DNA of 64,000 nt from Pseudomonadota bacterium. GTDB taxonomy: Bacteria; Desulfobacterota; Desulfobulbia; Desulfobulbales; Desulfocapsaceae. The notes below the pieces were generated by a model. It saw nothing but the letters and a program-made list of their open reading frames with translations, was not told where the DNA came from and did not search any database. The stretch covers positions 1 through 64,000 of the forward strand of contig JAHJLI010000106.1 of assembly GCA_018821785.1 (NCBI GenBank), given 5' to 3'. The position numbers and the translations under genes are program-made. This document shows, piece by piece, positions 47,849 to 58,355 of the stretch (position 1 is the stretch's first letter; each line of letters starts with the position of its first letter).

Positions 47849-48003
47849 GGAATTCTCCAGTAAGATGAAAAAATAATGTTATTCCTTTTTGGGCGCGGGG
47901 GAACATCCCTGTATTGCCATTAAAATATTAGTAATCATTCCTGGTGTAAAAACAAAATCATTTTGCGCTTCTTATCTTTTTCTCCCATTCGATTATTTTT
48001 TTA

Positions 48004-48048
48004 AACCCTTAGCAAATATAAGTCATTTTTGAACATTTCCTAAGGGTT
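48004..48048. repeat. Inverted repeat, possible bidirectional terminator
   Basis: AACCCTTAG (48004-48012) and CTAAGGGTT (48040-48048), perfect 9-bp arms. Confidence 0.5.
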
Positions 48049-48114
48049 CTTTATGCTTCTAGCAGGATTACATTGACCATGACATTATTTAATAGCGGCT
48101 TCGGCGTTCAGTTA

Positions 48115-48438
48115 CTATTTGCCACTTTTTAGGAAGACGTAAATGTCTGCTGCATCTTGTTCAGAGATTTTTGATTCGGGAAAAGGCGGCATGATCGGCG
48201 CATCTTTTTTTCGGAGCTTTTTAACAAAGCTGCCGAATCCCATTTCTATACCGGCAATATTTGGTCCCCGGCCACCACTGCCCTTTTCACCGTGGCAGGC
48301 ATTGCAGTTGTTCATATTATACCATTTTTGCCCGTTTTCTGAGTTACCAGCGGGGGTTGTTCCGCAGGCTGAGAGAGCAAAAAGAAAGAGAAAGAGACCA
48401 CAGCTCACGATGATATTAGAACGACTGAAAAGCGTCAT
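48115..48438 (-). CDS. Small c-type cytochrome (lipoprotein-like)
   Basis: LFALSACG lipobox-like, haem motif CNACH, distal MPPFPESKISEQDAADIYVFLKS. Confidence 0.9.
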   Translation of the reverse strand: MTLFSRSNIIVSCGLFLFLFALSACGTTPAGNSENGQKWYNMNNCNACHGEKGSGGRGPNIAGIEMGFGSFVKKLRKKDAPIMPPFPESKISEQDAADIYVFLKSGK

Positions 48439-48553
48439 GCAACCCTCCTTGATGACAAGAAAATATTTAAAAAAGTAGCGAAGAGATCAATGTTCAAGCA
48501 TTTTGAATGCTAAAGAAGGATGCGGCAAATGGCAAGAACAATTTTATTTTCTT

Positions 48554-49834
48554 TCAGGGCTGAGCGGCAGGCCCAACAGCGATAATTTGGAGTTCTTTGA
48601 GTAGTTGGTTCCTGTTGTTTTCTGTTTGATTGAGGAGAATTGCAAAGGGAATAAGTGTGTCACCTTTCGGGAAGTAACCTGCAAAGCAGTAGACACCGGT
48701 AAGGGTACCGCTTTTCAACGGAATTGTCTCCCGTAAACTAAGGAGGGGGGCAAATGGTTTAAAGCGGTTTAAAATTTGGATGAAGGTGGATGGACTGATC
48801 CGGTTTTGCCTGGACAACCCGGCTCCCTCCATCATCACCAGGAGACCTATAGGAAGGCCAAGGGTGATGGTGCTATAATCGATAAAAGCTTGCCTTGATT
48901 TTTCCCAAGTGGCAGGCAGGCCGTAGGTGTAAATACCACACGCCAAAAAAAGCTGATTGGCTATGAAATTGTTGGAATATTTTAGACAATCCTTGATGAT
49001 TCCTTCCAGAGTTGCTTGACTCTTATGGATAAAAATAGGCTTAAGATTATTGGGTGTTGTCTGAGTTTTCCAAGGATGCCGTATGGTAATGCCAGCTTGT
49101 TGCAGTTGCGCCGAAAAAAGTTCTCCGGCATAACGAAGAGCAGATGGTTTCCCTGGCTTTGAAGGAAGCATGTCGATGTTCAGACGATGTAACCCGGGCG
49201 TAAGGCCGACGCTGATTTCTTGCATCAGGGGGAGGAACGGGGTCTGTGATTCACTTGAGCTGACCTTGCCCTTTTCGCCGACCAACAACGAAACGGCATT
49301 GAAGTTGACAGCCAGAGCGCCGTTTGGAGCATCGTAACTCTTTACAGAATTTTCCTCGCTTGCAGTTTCACCTCGTAGATCAAAGGCGGTGTCATCCAGG
49401 CAGATGGAAAGCAGTTGACGTATGCCCATTTGCGAGAGTTTCATGCTGATTTCTAGTACAATCTCCGAAGTAAGAAGAGGGTCGCCGTATCCTTTGATAT
49501 AGAGATTCCCCTGCCCATCAAGGAAAAAATGCGTTTCAAAACGATACTCAGGGCCAAGAAATTCCAAGGCGACCAGGCTTGTAAAAATTTTCATGATGGA
49601 GGCGGGAACAAAAAGATCATTTTCCCGGTATTTGTGCAGGCCACTGCCGTCTTCGATGATATATCCGCCGTTGTTGATCAGGTGCTGCTGGTTTTCCTGG
49701 GCACAGGCAGGCTGCGGGATAAAAATGCCGATTGTGCAAACCAGGAGAAAGAATTGCTGGAAAAAGGTGAGCATGCCAGGCATCCTTTTCAGGAGAAGCC
49801 GGTATATTTGGCAATTGTCCATATTCAATTTCAA
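48554..49834 (-). CDS. dacB: D-Ala-D-Ala carboxypeptidase/endopeptidase, PBP4 (S13) family
   Basis: SxxK (PASIMKIFTSLVAL), SxN (YSNNFIANQLF), KSGT motifs; signal peptide. Confidence 0.88.
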   Translation of the reverse strand: MKLNMDNCQIYRLLLKRMPGMLTFFQQFFLLVCTIGIFIPQPACAQENQQHLINNGGYIIEDGSGLHKYRENDLFVPASIMKIFTSLVALEFLGPEYRFETHFFLDGQGNLYIKGYGDPLLTSEIVLEISMKLSQMGIRQLLSICLDDTAFDLRGETASEENSVKSYDAPNGALAVNFNAVSLLVGEKGKVSSSESQTPFLPLMQEISVGLTPGLHRLNIDMLPSKPGKPSALRYAGELFSAQLQQAGITIRHPWKTQTTPNNLKPIFIHKSQATLEGIIKDCLKYSNNFIANQLFLACGIYTYGLPATWEKSRQAFIDYSTITLGLPIGLLVMMEGAGLSRQNRISPSTFIQILNRFKPFAPLLSLRETIPLKSGTLTGVYCFAGYFPKGDTLIPFAILLNQTENNRNQLLKELQIIAVGPAAQP

Positions 49835-52395
49835 GATTTGTCGAAGCTATCTGTGTCCATAGCCCGCCAAGCGGTTTTTAAAATCTTGGTTGCCAAGGTT
49901 TCTTCCTTGGTGAGGCCAAGGATCTGCGCCAGAGCCTCTATGGGCTTGATACCTGGCTGAGCGCTGACCCCCACCATCTCAAGTTGGACGGAAGCAAGAT
50001 CCGAGACATTCAAAAAAGTAATCAGGGGGCGAATGTCTATTTCGATTGTTTTTCCTTTTCTTGTCTTGGCAACAGAATATCTTTCACTGCTAAGGAATTG
50101 TCTAGTGCGTTCTTTCTCCTGCTCAGTGATTGTCCTGGCGAGAGTGAGAGTATACGAAGTGAGGAGGCTCTGCGGCACTTTACCGGAATGGGCTTCAATT
50201 TTCGTTATTGTAAGGCCCGGGACCAGGTTTTTGTTGAGCTGAGCGGCGGTGGAAGCACAGTTTTTCAAAGGCTTGGGGAGATCCATGATAAAGAATTCGG
50301 CCAGGCTCTCAGTTCCTGCAGCCAGGGCTGGGCCGAAAGAGATCTTGGGCGATGGGTTAAAGCCCTGGCTGAAATTGGTCTCGATATGAGTCCGGCGGAG
50401 GGTACGAAAGATTCCCTGCAGCATCTCCAGGTGACCGAGGTAGCAGATGTTTCCCACACGGGTGTAGTGAACGATATATTTGTAATGGCCCGCAGTTTGG
50501 CCTTTCTCATCGCCGCCGTTTTTTTTCGGTAAATTCACAGGTATTGATTGCGGCAGAGGAGTTTGGGTACGGTTGCAGACCACGGGCATGAGTGTTTTAA
50601 AATCACAAAGGCCACATTTTTGACAGGCGTGGTAGCGACAGTCGGGGGTGTATTCTTCTGTGGCCGCTTTCGCCAGCTCATCATGGAGGAACTGGTTGGT
50701 TACGCCGGAAGAGAGGTGCTGCCATGCCAGGATCTTTTCGGTCGGCCGAGTATGCAGGTAGGACTCCAAAGACAGCCCGCAGCTTTCAGCGGCTTTTTGC
50801 CAGCGGGCAAGGTCAAAATGCTCGTCCCAGCCATCAAAACGTGCCCCTTCGCTCCATGCTTTTTCAATAAGTTCTGCAAGGCGTCTATCACCACGGGAAA
50901 AGACACCTTCAAGAAAACTCTGGCGTGGGCCATGATAGCGAAGATTGCAGCCTTTGCTGGGAAGACTTCTTTTAATCTGTTGAATACGATCCATGCTCTC
51001 TCCCGGACTCAGCTGTCTTGCCCACTGGAAAGGTGTGTGCGGTTTAGGTACAAAAGTGCCGACACTGATGGTGATCTGTCTTTTACCCCGTCCGCCGCCC
51101 TTGCCGTGATCTGTGAGAATTTTTTTTGCCAGTTGTGCAATGGCAAGAATATCTTCATCTGTTTCACTCGGCAAACCTATCATGAAATAGAGCTTGATGC
51201 TCTGCCAGCCGGCGCTAAAGGCATCATTGCAGGTGGCAAGAAGATCCTCTTCGGTAATGCCTTTGTTGATGACCCGTCGCAATCTTTCACTGCCGGCCTC
51301 GGGAGCAAGAGTGAAGCCGGTTTTGCGAACTCTTTTGATCTGTTCCATGACAGAGGGGGTGAGGGTTCCGACCCGCATTGAAGGCATGGCGATGGAAATG
51401 TACCTATGGGAAAATTGATCCATGAGTGCAGGGAGAACCTGGTCCAGGCAGCTATAGTCACCGGTTGAAAGAGACAATAAAGCCAATTCTTCAAAACCTG
51501 AGTTGTCGATACCGCTTTCAGCCAGCTCCATTATCTGTTCCGGGCTGCGTTCCCTCACCGGCCGGTAGGTGATACCGGCCTGGCAAAACCTGCAGCCTCT
51601 GGTGCAACCGCGGGCAATCTCGATCCCCAGTCGGTCATGGACAATTTTGGCATTCGGTACGATGGGTTGTTTCAGATGTTCAATAGCGCTAAGATCTGAA
51701 AGGATTCTGCGACGAATGAGATCTTTTTTCCCAGCTGTTCGATGGATTGCTTGGATGTTGCCAAAGTCGTCATATTCCGGTTGGAAATGGGCAGGAATAT
51801 AGATCCCTTCAATATTTCCGAGTCGGTTAAGCAGGTCCGTTTTACTACCGCCGACTGCTTTATGCAATGACAGGATATGGCCTATTTCAATAACAGCCTC
51901 TTCCCCGTCACCTAGAAGAATAGCATCAAAAAAATCGGCGACTGGTTCCGGGTTAAAAGACCCGGCGCCTCCACCAAGGATCAGGGGGAAGGAACTATCC
52001 CGGTCTCGAGAATACAGGGGAATGTCTGAAAGGCTGAGGATTGTCAGGATGTTAGTGTAGCAGAGTTCGTAGGGCAGGGTGATACCGATCACATCAAAGT
52101 CTCGTAACGGGTGCGACGATTCCAGGCTGGTGAGCGCTTGATTTTTTTGACGCAGAATACGTTCAAGGTCGGTATCCGGACAGTAACATCGTTCCGCCAA
52201 GATTTCTTGCTGTCTGTTTAAAAGATGATAAAGGATTTGCAATCCTTGATGGGACATGCCGATTTCATAAAGGTCGGGAAAGACCAAGGCAAAACGGACC
52301 TTCGTGGATCCCCAATTTTTCAGAAACGAGTTGTATTCATGACCTAGGTAGCGGCCGGGTTTGGCAATTGAGGCAAGATGTGTTTGGTCGGTCAT
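49831..52395 (-). CDS. TIGR03960-type radical SAM protein fused to DUF2344 domain
   Basis: ARGCTRGCRFCQAGITYRPVRERSPEQI; C-terminal YIVHYTRVGNICYLGHLEMLQGIFRTLRRTHIETNFSQGFNPSPKISFGPALAAGTES. Confidence 0.92.
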   Translation of the reverse strand: MTDQTHLASIAKPGRYLGHEYNSFLKNWGSTKVRFALVFPDLYEIGMSHQGLQILYHLLNRQQEILAERCYCPDTDLERILRQKNQALTSLESSHPLRDFDVIGITLPYELCYTNILTILSLSDIPLYSRDRDSSFPLILGGGAGSFNPEPVADFFDAILLGDGEEAVIEIGHILSLHKAVGGSKTDLLNRLGNIEGIYIPAHFQPEYDDFGNIQAIHRTAGKKDLIRRRILSDLSAIEHLKQPIVPNAKIVHDRLGIEIARGCTRGCRFCQAGITYRPVRERSPEQIMELAESGIDNSGFEELALLSLSTGDYSCLDQVLPALMDQFSHRYISIAMPSMRVGTLTPSVMEQIKRVRKTGFTLAPEAGSERLRRVINKGITEEDLLATCNDAFSAGWQSIKLYFMIGLPSETDEDILAIAQLAKKILTDHGKGGGRGKRQITISVGTFVPKPHTPFQWARQLSPGESMDRIQQIKRSLPSKGCNLRYHGPRQSFLEGVFSRGDRRLAELIEKAWSEGARFDGWDEHFDLARWQKAAESCGLSLESYLHTRPTEKILAWQHLSSGVTNQFLHDELAKAATEEYTPDCRYHACQKCGLCDFKTLMPVVCNRTQTPLPQSIPVNLPKKNGGDEKGQTAGHYKYIVHYTRVGNICYLGHLEMLQGIFRTLRRTHIETNFSQGFNPSPKISFGPALAAGTESLAEFFIMDLPKPLKNCASTAAQLNKNLVPGLTITKIEAHSGKVPQSLLTSYTLTLARTITEQEKERTRQFLSSERYSVAKTRKGKTIEIDIRPLITFLNVSDLASVQLEMVGVSAQPGIKPIEALAQILGLTKEETLATKILKTAWRAMDTDSFDKS

Positions 52396-52586
52396 TGGAT
52401 TCCTATGGAAGATTGCCGATATAAAAGGGCGAACAGAGACAGTTTTTCTGACTATTCAACCAGGTAAGCCCCACCATTTACTGAAAATTCATTGACTTTT
52501 CAAGTAAGGATGAGGTATGCAATAAAGTTGTATCCTATCGTTCTGGATAAGCATTCGTTATAATATGTAAAAAAAGGAAGTGTCCG

Positions 52587-53573
52587 ATGAAATGGTTAGC
52601 ATCTCTTCTTGTTGTTTTGGCCGGGATGATTGTTGTATCTCCACCGGCAATTTCAGCGGCATCATCTGCAGCGGTAGTAATTAATTCAATTTCCCATAAC
52701 GTCGACTCTGACACAGAAGAGAAGTTGACCTTTCAGCTGAGTGCCCTGGCCGTGCCGAAAATATTTACCATGAAAGGCGACAATCCCCGTCTGGTCATCG
52801 ATTTTCCCAATAGTTCTTATGGCGGCAAAGGTGCTATCCCTCTTGCCGCTGGCAAGTTGGCAACGAATATCCGAACGGGTATACATCAGGCCCCCGAGCA
52901 GAAGATCAGGGTGGTTATTGATCTTTCCAGGGAGATTCCCGTCCGCTATACCAGCGAGTATTCCGAGACGGACAACACCCTCATCGTCCTACTTTCTCCG
53001 GACTTCCAGGAACTCCAATCCAAAGAAACTTCTCCTGTGGTAAAGCAAGAAACTGCTATGCTCCTTACAAAACCTCCTGAGATGGCGGCTACCAAGGAGG
53101 CAGAGGATAAACCGATACCTTCGATATTTCCCGTTCAGGAGCCGGAAAACAAATCAACGACTGTTGCAGCTCCCGTAACCCCTCCAACACCTGCAGCCAA
53201 GACTGAAAGTCCAAGACTTCTCGATGTCTCATTTGACGATTCCTCTAGCAAGGGTGAGATGGTGCTGTTCCATTTAACCAATTTTACCCCGCCAACGGTT
53301 TCCGCCGTGGAAAAGGACAATCCGAAAGTTTTCTGTGATTTTATCGGAGTGGAATTAGGGAAAACGGTAGAGGAAAATATTGCCGCCAAAGGCAAATATG
53401 TTGAACGTATTAACACCTCCAAACAGAGCAAACCTGACAAGATACGTGTAGTGCTCAATCTCACCCCAAACAGGGATTACGACTTGCAGCAGATCTTTTT
53501 TAAGAAGGACAATCTTTTTGTCTTGATAGTGAATGAACTGCCGCCGGAGAAGTCGGAAAAAAAGGTCAATTAG
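52587..53573 (+). CDS. AMIN-domain exported protein (two AMIN-like domains)
   Basis: Signal peptide; PRLVIDFPNSSYGG...IRVVIDLSREIPVRY and NPKVFCDFIGVEL...KIRVVLNLTPNRDY. Confidence 0.82.
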   Translation: MKWLASLLVVLAGMIVVSPPAISAASSAAVVINSISHNVDSDTEEKLTFQLSALAVPKIFTMKGDNPRLVIDFPNSSYGGKGAIPLAAGKLATNIRTGIHQAPEQKIRVVIDLSREIPVRYTSEYSETDNTLIVLLSPDFQELQSKETSPVVKQETAMLLTKPPEMAATKEAEDKPIPSIFPVQEPENKSTTVAAPVTPPTPAAKTESPRLLDVSFDDSSSKGEMVLFHLTNFTPPTVSAVEKDNPKVFCDFIGVELGKTVEENIAAKGKYVERINTSKQSKPDKIRVVLNLTPNRDYDLQQIFFKKDNLFVLIVNELPPEKSEKKVN

Positions 53574-53642
53574 TGCCATAGAAAAAATATTTGCCTGTTT
53601 TTTTAAATTTTTTCATGGAGGGACGTGTCCGGTTTGTCGGGA

Positions 53643-54464
53643 TTAAGGCATATGTTGCTGAATGTAACCCGGTGGAACTGGTAGGGTATACTGTTTTGCA
53701 TCGCCGGTTAGTCTGACATTGGAGAACTTGAGACGGATGTCGATACCATAGTCAAGTCCGGTAATGTTTATTTCCTGGGGTTGTTGGCATTCCCCCTGAT
53801 GTATCCAGTCGCCATAGGTTACTTCGGCAACGATTCTTCCCTCACCATTTTCCAGGATGCGGGAAAGGGGTAATTTGCTGACCGGTTCGAGCAGAAGGTG
53901 GCTCATCCCGGCTGGTTCGATTTTACTGTGATGAAAGGAAATCCACAAGCCCCTGCTGTTTTTGTCCTCGCGGATGGTGCTAATGGTATTGCCCGGTCGT
54001 AAGTTTCTCCCTGTGAGCCACTCTCCCCAAGGTCCGCCCAGTATTTCCGCAGGAATATCATGGCGGAGACCAAAGGATCGAATGCTACCAGCCAAATACT
54101 TTTGTTCAGGAACGCTGACTGCTTGATACGATTTCTGGTCTCCGGCGATGGCGAGAACAGTTTGGCCGAAAGGGTTGGTAACCACAAACTTGAAAGACCC
54201 AGGCATGGAAAACCGCAGATACCCCCCCAATGCCTTTTTTTCAAGAGGATCTGCATAGAAAAGGGCCAGATCGCCATCCAGGCTTTGGCCGCATGATCGA
54301 TTGTCCAAGATAAGGGAATCAACGAGTTGGCTGGTTTCGTTATACCTATCGCCATCAAGAGGGATGGTCCACGGCTTTCCGGCACATCCGGAAAAAGTCA
54401 AAGTTGTCAGCAGAATCAGACCTGGAGTCAGCCGACCGGATTTATTGCTGTTTATCAAGAACAT
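53643..54464 (-). CDS. LolB/DUF4292-like outer-membrane lipoprotein
   Basis: LTFSGCAGKPW lipobox; DGDLALFYADPLEKKALGGYLRFSMPGSFKFVVTNPFGQTVLAIAGD. Confidence 0.55.
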   Translation of the reverse strand: MFLINSNKSGRLTPGLILLTTLTFSGCAGKPWTIPLDGDRYNETSQLVDSLILDNRSCGQSLDGDLALFYADPLEKKALGGYLRFSMPGSFKFVVTNPFGQTVLAIAGDQKSYQAVSVPEQKYLAGSIRSFGLRHDIPAEILGGPWGEWLTGRNLRPGNTISTIREDKNSRGLWISFHHSKIEPAGMSHLLLEPVSKLPLSRILENGEGRIVAEVTYGDWIHQGECQQPQEINITGLDYGIDIRLKFSNVRLTGDAKQYTLPVPPGYIQQHMP

Positions 54465-56154
54465 CGATTTTCCCTTGTACTGCAGCTTTTTTCTTTTCAT
54501 CCTCAAACATAATCAAAGCCTTTCTGTATTGCTCAAGTGCTTCGGTGTTTTTGCCGAGGGCGCGGTATGCGTCACCTAGATGATCATGGATATGGGGATC
54601 ATTCGGTTCAAGTTCCAGTGACCGGTTGAGTTCCTTCACAGCTCTCTGGTAGTCACCGAGGCGATAGAATACCCAGCCTAAGCTGTCAACGATATACCCG
54701 TTATCCGGTTTCAAGGCAATCGCCTTTTCGATGTATTCGAGAGCCTCTTTCAGGCGGATATTTTTGTCGGCCCAGGTGTATCCAACGAAATTCAGGGCTT
54801 CGGCATGGTCCGGCTGCAATTCCAAGACTTTCATCATTTTGTTGATTGCCTGCTCTTCCATACTGTTTTTATCGAGCATCAGACCATAATCAAAAAACAG
54901 TTGAGGATTGTCGGGATAGATGGAAACTGCTGCCTCCAATAAAGCAATGGCCGCCAGATCTTCTTTTTTCTCATGGTAAAGTGCGGCAAGCAGGGCATAA
55001 AAGAGGGGCCTGCGGCTGGCCTCTTTGGCGATATGTTTTCTTAAGAGAGCAACGCCCTTATCTTTTTCACCAGATGCCTTGAAAATGCGAATTTGAAGAT
55101 AGACAGCATCCTCGAAGTCGGCACTGCCTGGCAGGATAAGATTGAGATGAGCAAGTGCCGATGGGTAATTCTCTTCTTTGAAAGCGAGGAGAGCGAGCAT
55201 ATAACGAGGTTCAGAATTTGTCGTTTCACTGGCTAGCCGCTCAAGAATGTCTTGAGCTTTTTGTACTTCATTTTTACGCAACAAAACTTTGCTTATAATA
55301 AGCTCAATATTTGCCTGATTTTTGCTGAACATACTAATATTCTTTAATTCCTCGAGGGCTTCATCATTGTTTCCCAAATCGAGAAAGGCTTGCACCCGAC
55401 TGAGTCCGGCCCGTTCATCAAAAGGATCACTTTCAGAAATAGAGGTATAGAGGCGCAGGGCATCGGCATGTTTTTTCAGATTGGAAAAAAAATTACCAAT
55501 TTCGTACGCCAGTTCCTTTGACCAGTTGATCTCAAGGGCCTTTTCATATTCTATTGCAGCTTCGTCGGCTTTATCAGTTTCTTTTAAAAGACGCGCAAGG
55601 GACAGTCGGGCAAAGTAGGATGAACCATTTTTTTTGAGCAGTTGTCGGAAGATTTTTTCTGCTTTATCGTACTTTTCCTGATGACTGTAAAGCAAACCGA
55701 GACGCAGGTGCACGTTCTCATTGTCAGAATCTCGCTCAAGTACCTGGTAATACAGTTTTATTGCCTCTTCTAACTTATCCTGTTGAATATATAGGCTAGC
55801 TAGAAAAAGCATGCTGTTGGTTTCTTCAGGGCGGTCGATAAGGGCTTGTCGCAGCCAGATTGCGGCCTTTTCATATTCGCCCATTTTTAATAGAAGTATT
55901 GGGATTTTATCTCTGAGATAACGAGCTGTTGGATCGCAAATCAGAGCTTTTTCATAGGCCTCAAATGCCTCGGCGTAACGCGCGGCAAATTCAGCATGGG
56001 AGCCCCAGAGAAAATAGAAATAGGAACAAGAAAGATCAACATCCGGTTCTTCCTTGGAAGGTTCGTTGACAACAGTGACTACCTTCTGGTAAACGGTGCA
56101 TGACGGGAGAAGGAGACAGCAGTAGAGTATTAAAAGGAATTTTTTAAAAATCAT
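54442..56154 (-). CDS. TPR-repeat lipoprotein-like protein
   Basis: LLLPSC lipobox-like; many TPR units (e.g. AIALKPDNGYIVDSLGWVFYRLGDYQRAVKELNRSLELEPNDPHIHDHLGDAYRALG). Confidence 0.92.
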   Translation of the reverse strand: MIFKKFLLILYCCLLLPSCTVYQKVVTVVNEPSKEEPDVDLSCSYFYFLWGSHAEFAARYAEAFEAYEKALICDPTARYLRDKIPILLLKMGEYEKAAIWLRQALIDRPEETNSMLFLASLYIQQDKLEEAIKLYYQVLERDSDNENVHLRLGLLYSHQEKYDKAEKIFRQLLKKNGSSYFARLSLARLLKETDKADEAAIEYEKALEINWSKELAYEIGNFFSNLKKHADALRLYTSISESDPFDERAGLSRVQAFLDLGNNDEALEELKNISMFSKNQANIELIISKVLLRKNEVQKAQDILERLASETTNSEPRYMLALLAFKEENYPSALAHLNLILPGSADFEDAVYLQIRIFKASGEKDKGVALLRKHIAKEASRRPLFYALLAALYHEKKEDLAAIALLEAAVSIYPDNPQLFFDYGLMLDKNSMEEQAINKMMKVLELQPDHAEALNFVGYTWADKNIRLKEALEYIEKAIALKPDNGYIVDSLGWVFYRLGDYQRAVKELNRSLELEPNDPHIHDHLGDAYRALGKNTEALEQYRKALIMFEDEKKKAAVQGKIDVLDKQQ

Positions 56155-56157
56155 ATA

Positions 56158-56793
56158 TCAGTCCATTGCAGCAACGAATGCGGGCTGTAACAGCTCAATC
56201 ACATGCCCAACGACCAAACGATGGACGTCATCTATTGACCCGGAAGCATCGATGTTGTGAATATATGGCCGTTTGATGGACGCAAAGATGGTCGCAACTT
56301 TTTCTAAGAATTCGCGTTGTTCAAAATTGTTCAGAGTTTCCCCTCTGCCGGCGGTGATTCGTGTATGACCTACGTCAAGATGAGCCTGAAAAAGTAAAAC
56401 AAGGTCAGGCTCAGGTGCAAAATCGTTGAGAGTAAGAATGGTTTCGGGGTTGAGACCAAGAGCACCCTGGTAGGCAGCTGTAGAAAAATAATACCGATCA
56501 CAGAGAATAATTTTACCCTCAAAAAGACTTGGAAGGAGAAGGTCAGCAACATGTTCTCTGCGGTCGGCCAGAAAGAGAGAGAGTTCATCCTCACGGCTAT
56601 ATTTGTTTCTATGGGTATACAAATCGCGAATTTGCATGCCATACGGACCATCGGTAGGTTCTTTGGTGATGATTATCGGATAACCTTTATCCTGCAGATA
56701 GCGCCCAAGCAGGTCCCGCTGGGTGGTTTTACCAGTTCCATCCGTGCCTTCAAAGACAATCAATTTCCCACGTGCTTGCGGGTGGTCGTTCAT
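56158..56793 (-). CDS. tmk: Thymidylate kinase
   Basis: LIVFEGTDGTGKTTQRDLLGRYL, ILCDRYYFSTAAYQGA. Confidence 0.96.
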   Translation of the reverse strand: MNDHPQARGKLIVFEGTDGTGKTTQRDLLGRYLQDKGYPIIITKEPTDGPYGMQIRDLYTHRNKYSREDELSLFLADRREHVADLLLPSLFEGKIILCDRYYFSTAAYQGALGLNPETILTLNDFAPEPDLVLLFQAHLDVGHTRITAGRGETLNNFEQREFLEKVATIFASIKRPYIHNIDASGSIDDVHRLVVGHVIELLQPAFVAAMD

Positions 56794-57806
56794 ATGCATT
56801 TTCTCGTTTTATCGTCAAATGTTTCCCGGTTTGTGCTTATTACTGCGGCGAGTCGGATGGCTTCGGCAAGGCTGGTATGTTTTGCCAAGCCTTTGCCGGC
56901 AATGTCATAAGCAGTTCCATGATCAACAGAGGTACGGACAATCGGCAACCCGAGGGTGACATTAACACCGTCTTCAAAGTGCAGGAGCTTGAATGGGATA
57001 AGACCTTGATCGTGGTACATGGATACCACAATATCAAATTCTCCCAAGGCGGCCTTGTAATATATGGTATCCGGAGGAAAAGGCCCGCTGACGTTTAAAC
57101 CTTGCTGTTTTCCGTAAGCAATGGCCGGGGCGATAAAACGTTTCTCTTCATCGCCGAAAAGCCCACTCTCGCCGGCGTGAGGGTTGAATCCTGCAACAGC
57201 AATACGCGGATGGAGAATATTGAAATCAATCATCATCGCAGTGTGACTGATACGGATCAGCCGAAAAATCTCCTCGACTGACAGAACTGTCGCCACTTCT
57301 CTCAGAGGGCGGTGAATGGTTACCAGGGTGACTTTCAGCTTGTTGCCTGCCATCATCATGGCGTATTCGCTGGTTTTAGTAAGGCTGGCCAGCATCTCGG
57401 TATGGCCGGAAAAGAGGTAACCGGCATCATTGAGTGATATCTTGGAAATAGGGCAAGTTGTTAGTCCCTGGAAAATTCCTTGGCGGGTTAAAGCCACTCC
57501 GGTCTCAATATATCTTGCCATGGCCATACCGGTTGCTGCATCAGGGCACCCCCAGACAAGTTTGTCCGGGGAAAGAGATGATGCCTGAACCACGGGGATT
57601 CCGTTAAGAGGGAGAGGAGTACCCGGCTGCCAGGTGACGAAGGAAGCAGCTAATTTGAGCTCCGCGGCCACTCGGACAAGGACACCCAGGTCACCGATAA
57701 TGACCGGCTGGATACCAGTGGGTATAGCGGCTTCAGAAAAATAGCGGGCAATAATTTCCGGGCCGATCCCGACGGGACAACCCATGGTAATTCCAATTGT
57801 AACCAT
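56790..57806 (-). CDS. pdxA: 4-hydroxythreonine-4-phosphate dehydrogenase
   Basis: ITMGCPVGIGPEIIARYF, GHTEMLA, AVAGFNPHAGESGLFGDEE, DTIYYKAALGEFDIVVSMYHDQGLIPFK. Confidence 0.96.
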   Translation of the reverse strand: MVTIGITMGCPVGIGPEIIARYFSEAAIPTGIQPVIIGDLGVLVRVAAELKLAASFVTWQPGTPLPLNGIPVVQASSLSPDKLVWGCPDAATGMAMARYIETGVALTRQGIFQGLTTCPISKISLNDAGYLFSGHTEMLASLTKTSEYAMMMAGNKLKVTLVTIHRPLREVATVLSVEEIFRLIRISHTAMMIDFNILHPRIAVAGFNPHAGESGLFGDEEKRFIAPAIAYGKQQGLNVSGPFPPDTIYYKAALGEFDIVVSMYHDQGLIPFKLLHFEDGVNVTLGLPIVRTSVDHGTAYDIAGKGLAKHTSLAEAIRLAAVISTNRETFDDKTRKCI

Positions 57807-57932
57807 AACGAATAGTGTACCGCGAAAAACGTATTATGCAAGCCAAGGCAAAATATCGGGTGGAATATTCTGCAAAACAAGAATCCCAGTGAGTAAAGCA
57901 TCAAAGGGTTGTGAAAAATGTAAGCAGTGGTA

Positions 57933-58355
57933 TTACTCTTGGCAAAGATCAAATGCGTCGGCAATAATTTCTATTTGAGTTCTTTGTCCAAGGCTCATAG
58001 CAATCGATACCACATCAAATCTTGCCGGGGCATCGAAAAGATTTCGCTCAGCCAGATAGTACTGGGCGGTTTTGCTGATTTGCCTCTGTTTTCTATTAGT
58101 TACTGCGGAAGCAGGAGATCCGTACATTTCACCCGTTCTGGTTTTTACTTCAACAAACACCAGTATATCGCGGTATTTGGCAATTATGTCAATTTCTCCG
58201 TAGCGACAGCGATAGTTTCTTGTCAGTAGGGTGTAGCCTTTTTTGCTAAGGAATTCGGCGGCAATATCTTCTCCATTTTTTCCAAGATTTTGCCGACTAT
58301 TCAACATAATCCTTAACTCCTCTGAAAGTCCTACGATGCGCCGGGCAAGGGCCAT
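57933..58355 (-). CDS. yraN: YraN/UPF0102-family protein
   Basis: GKNGEDIAAEFLSKKGYTLLTRNYRCRYGEIDIIAKYRDILVFVEVKTR. Confidence 0.93.
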   Translation of the reverse strand: MALARRIVGLSEELRIMLNSRQNLGKNGEDIAAEFLSKKGYTLLTRNYRCRYGEIDIIAKYRDILVFVEVKTRTGEMYGSPASAVTNRKQRQISKTAQYYLAERNLFDAPARFDVVSIAMSLGQRTQIEIIADAFDLCQE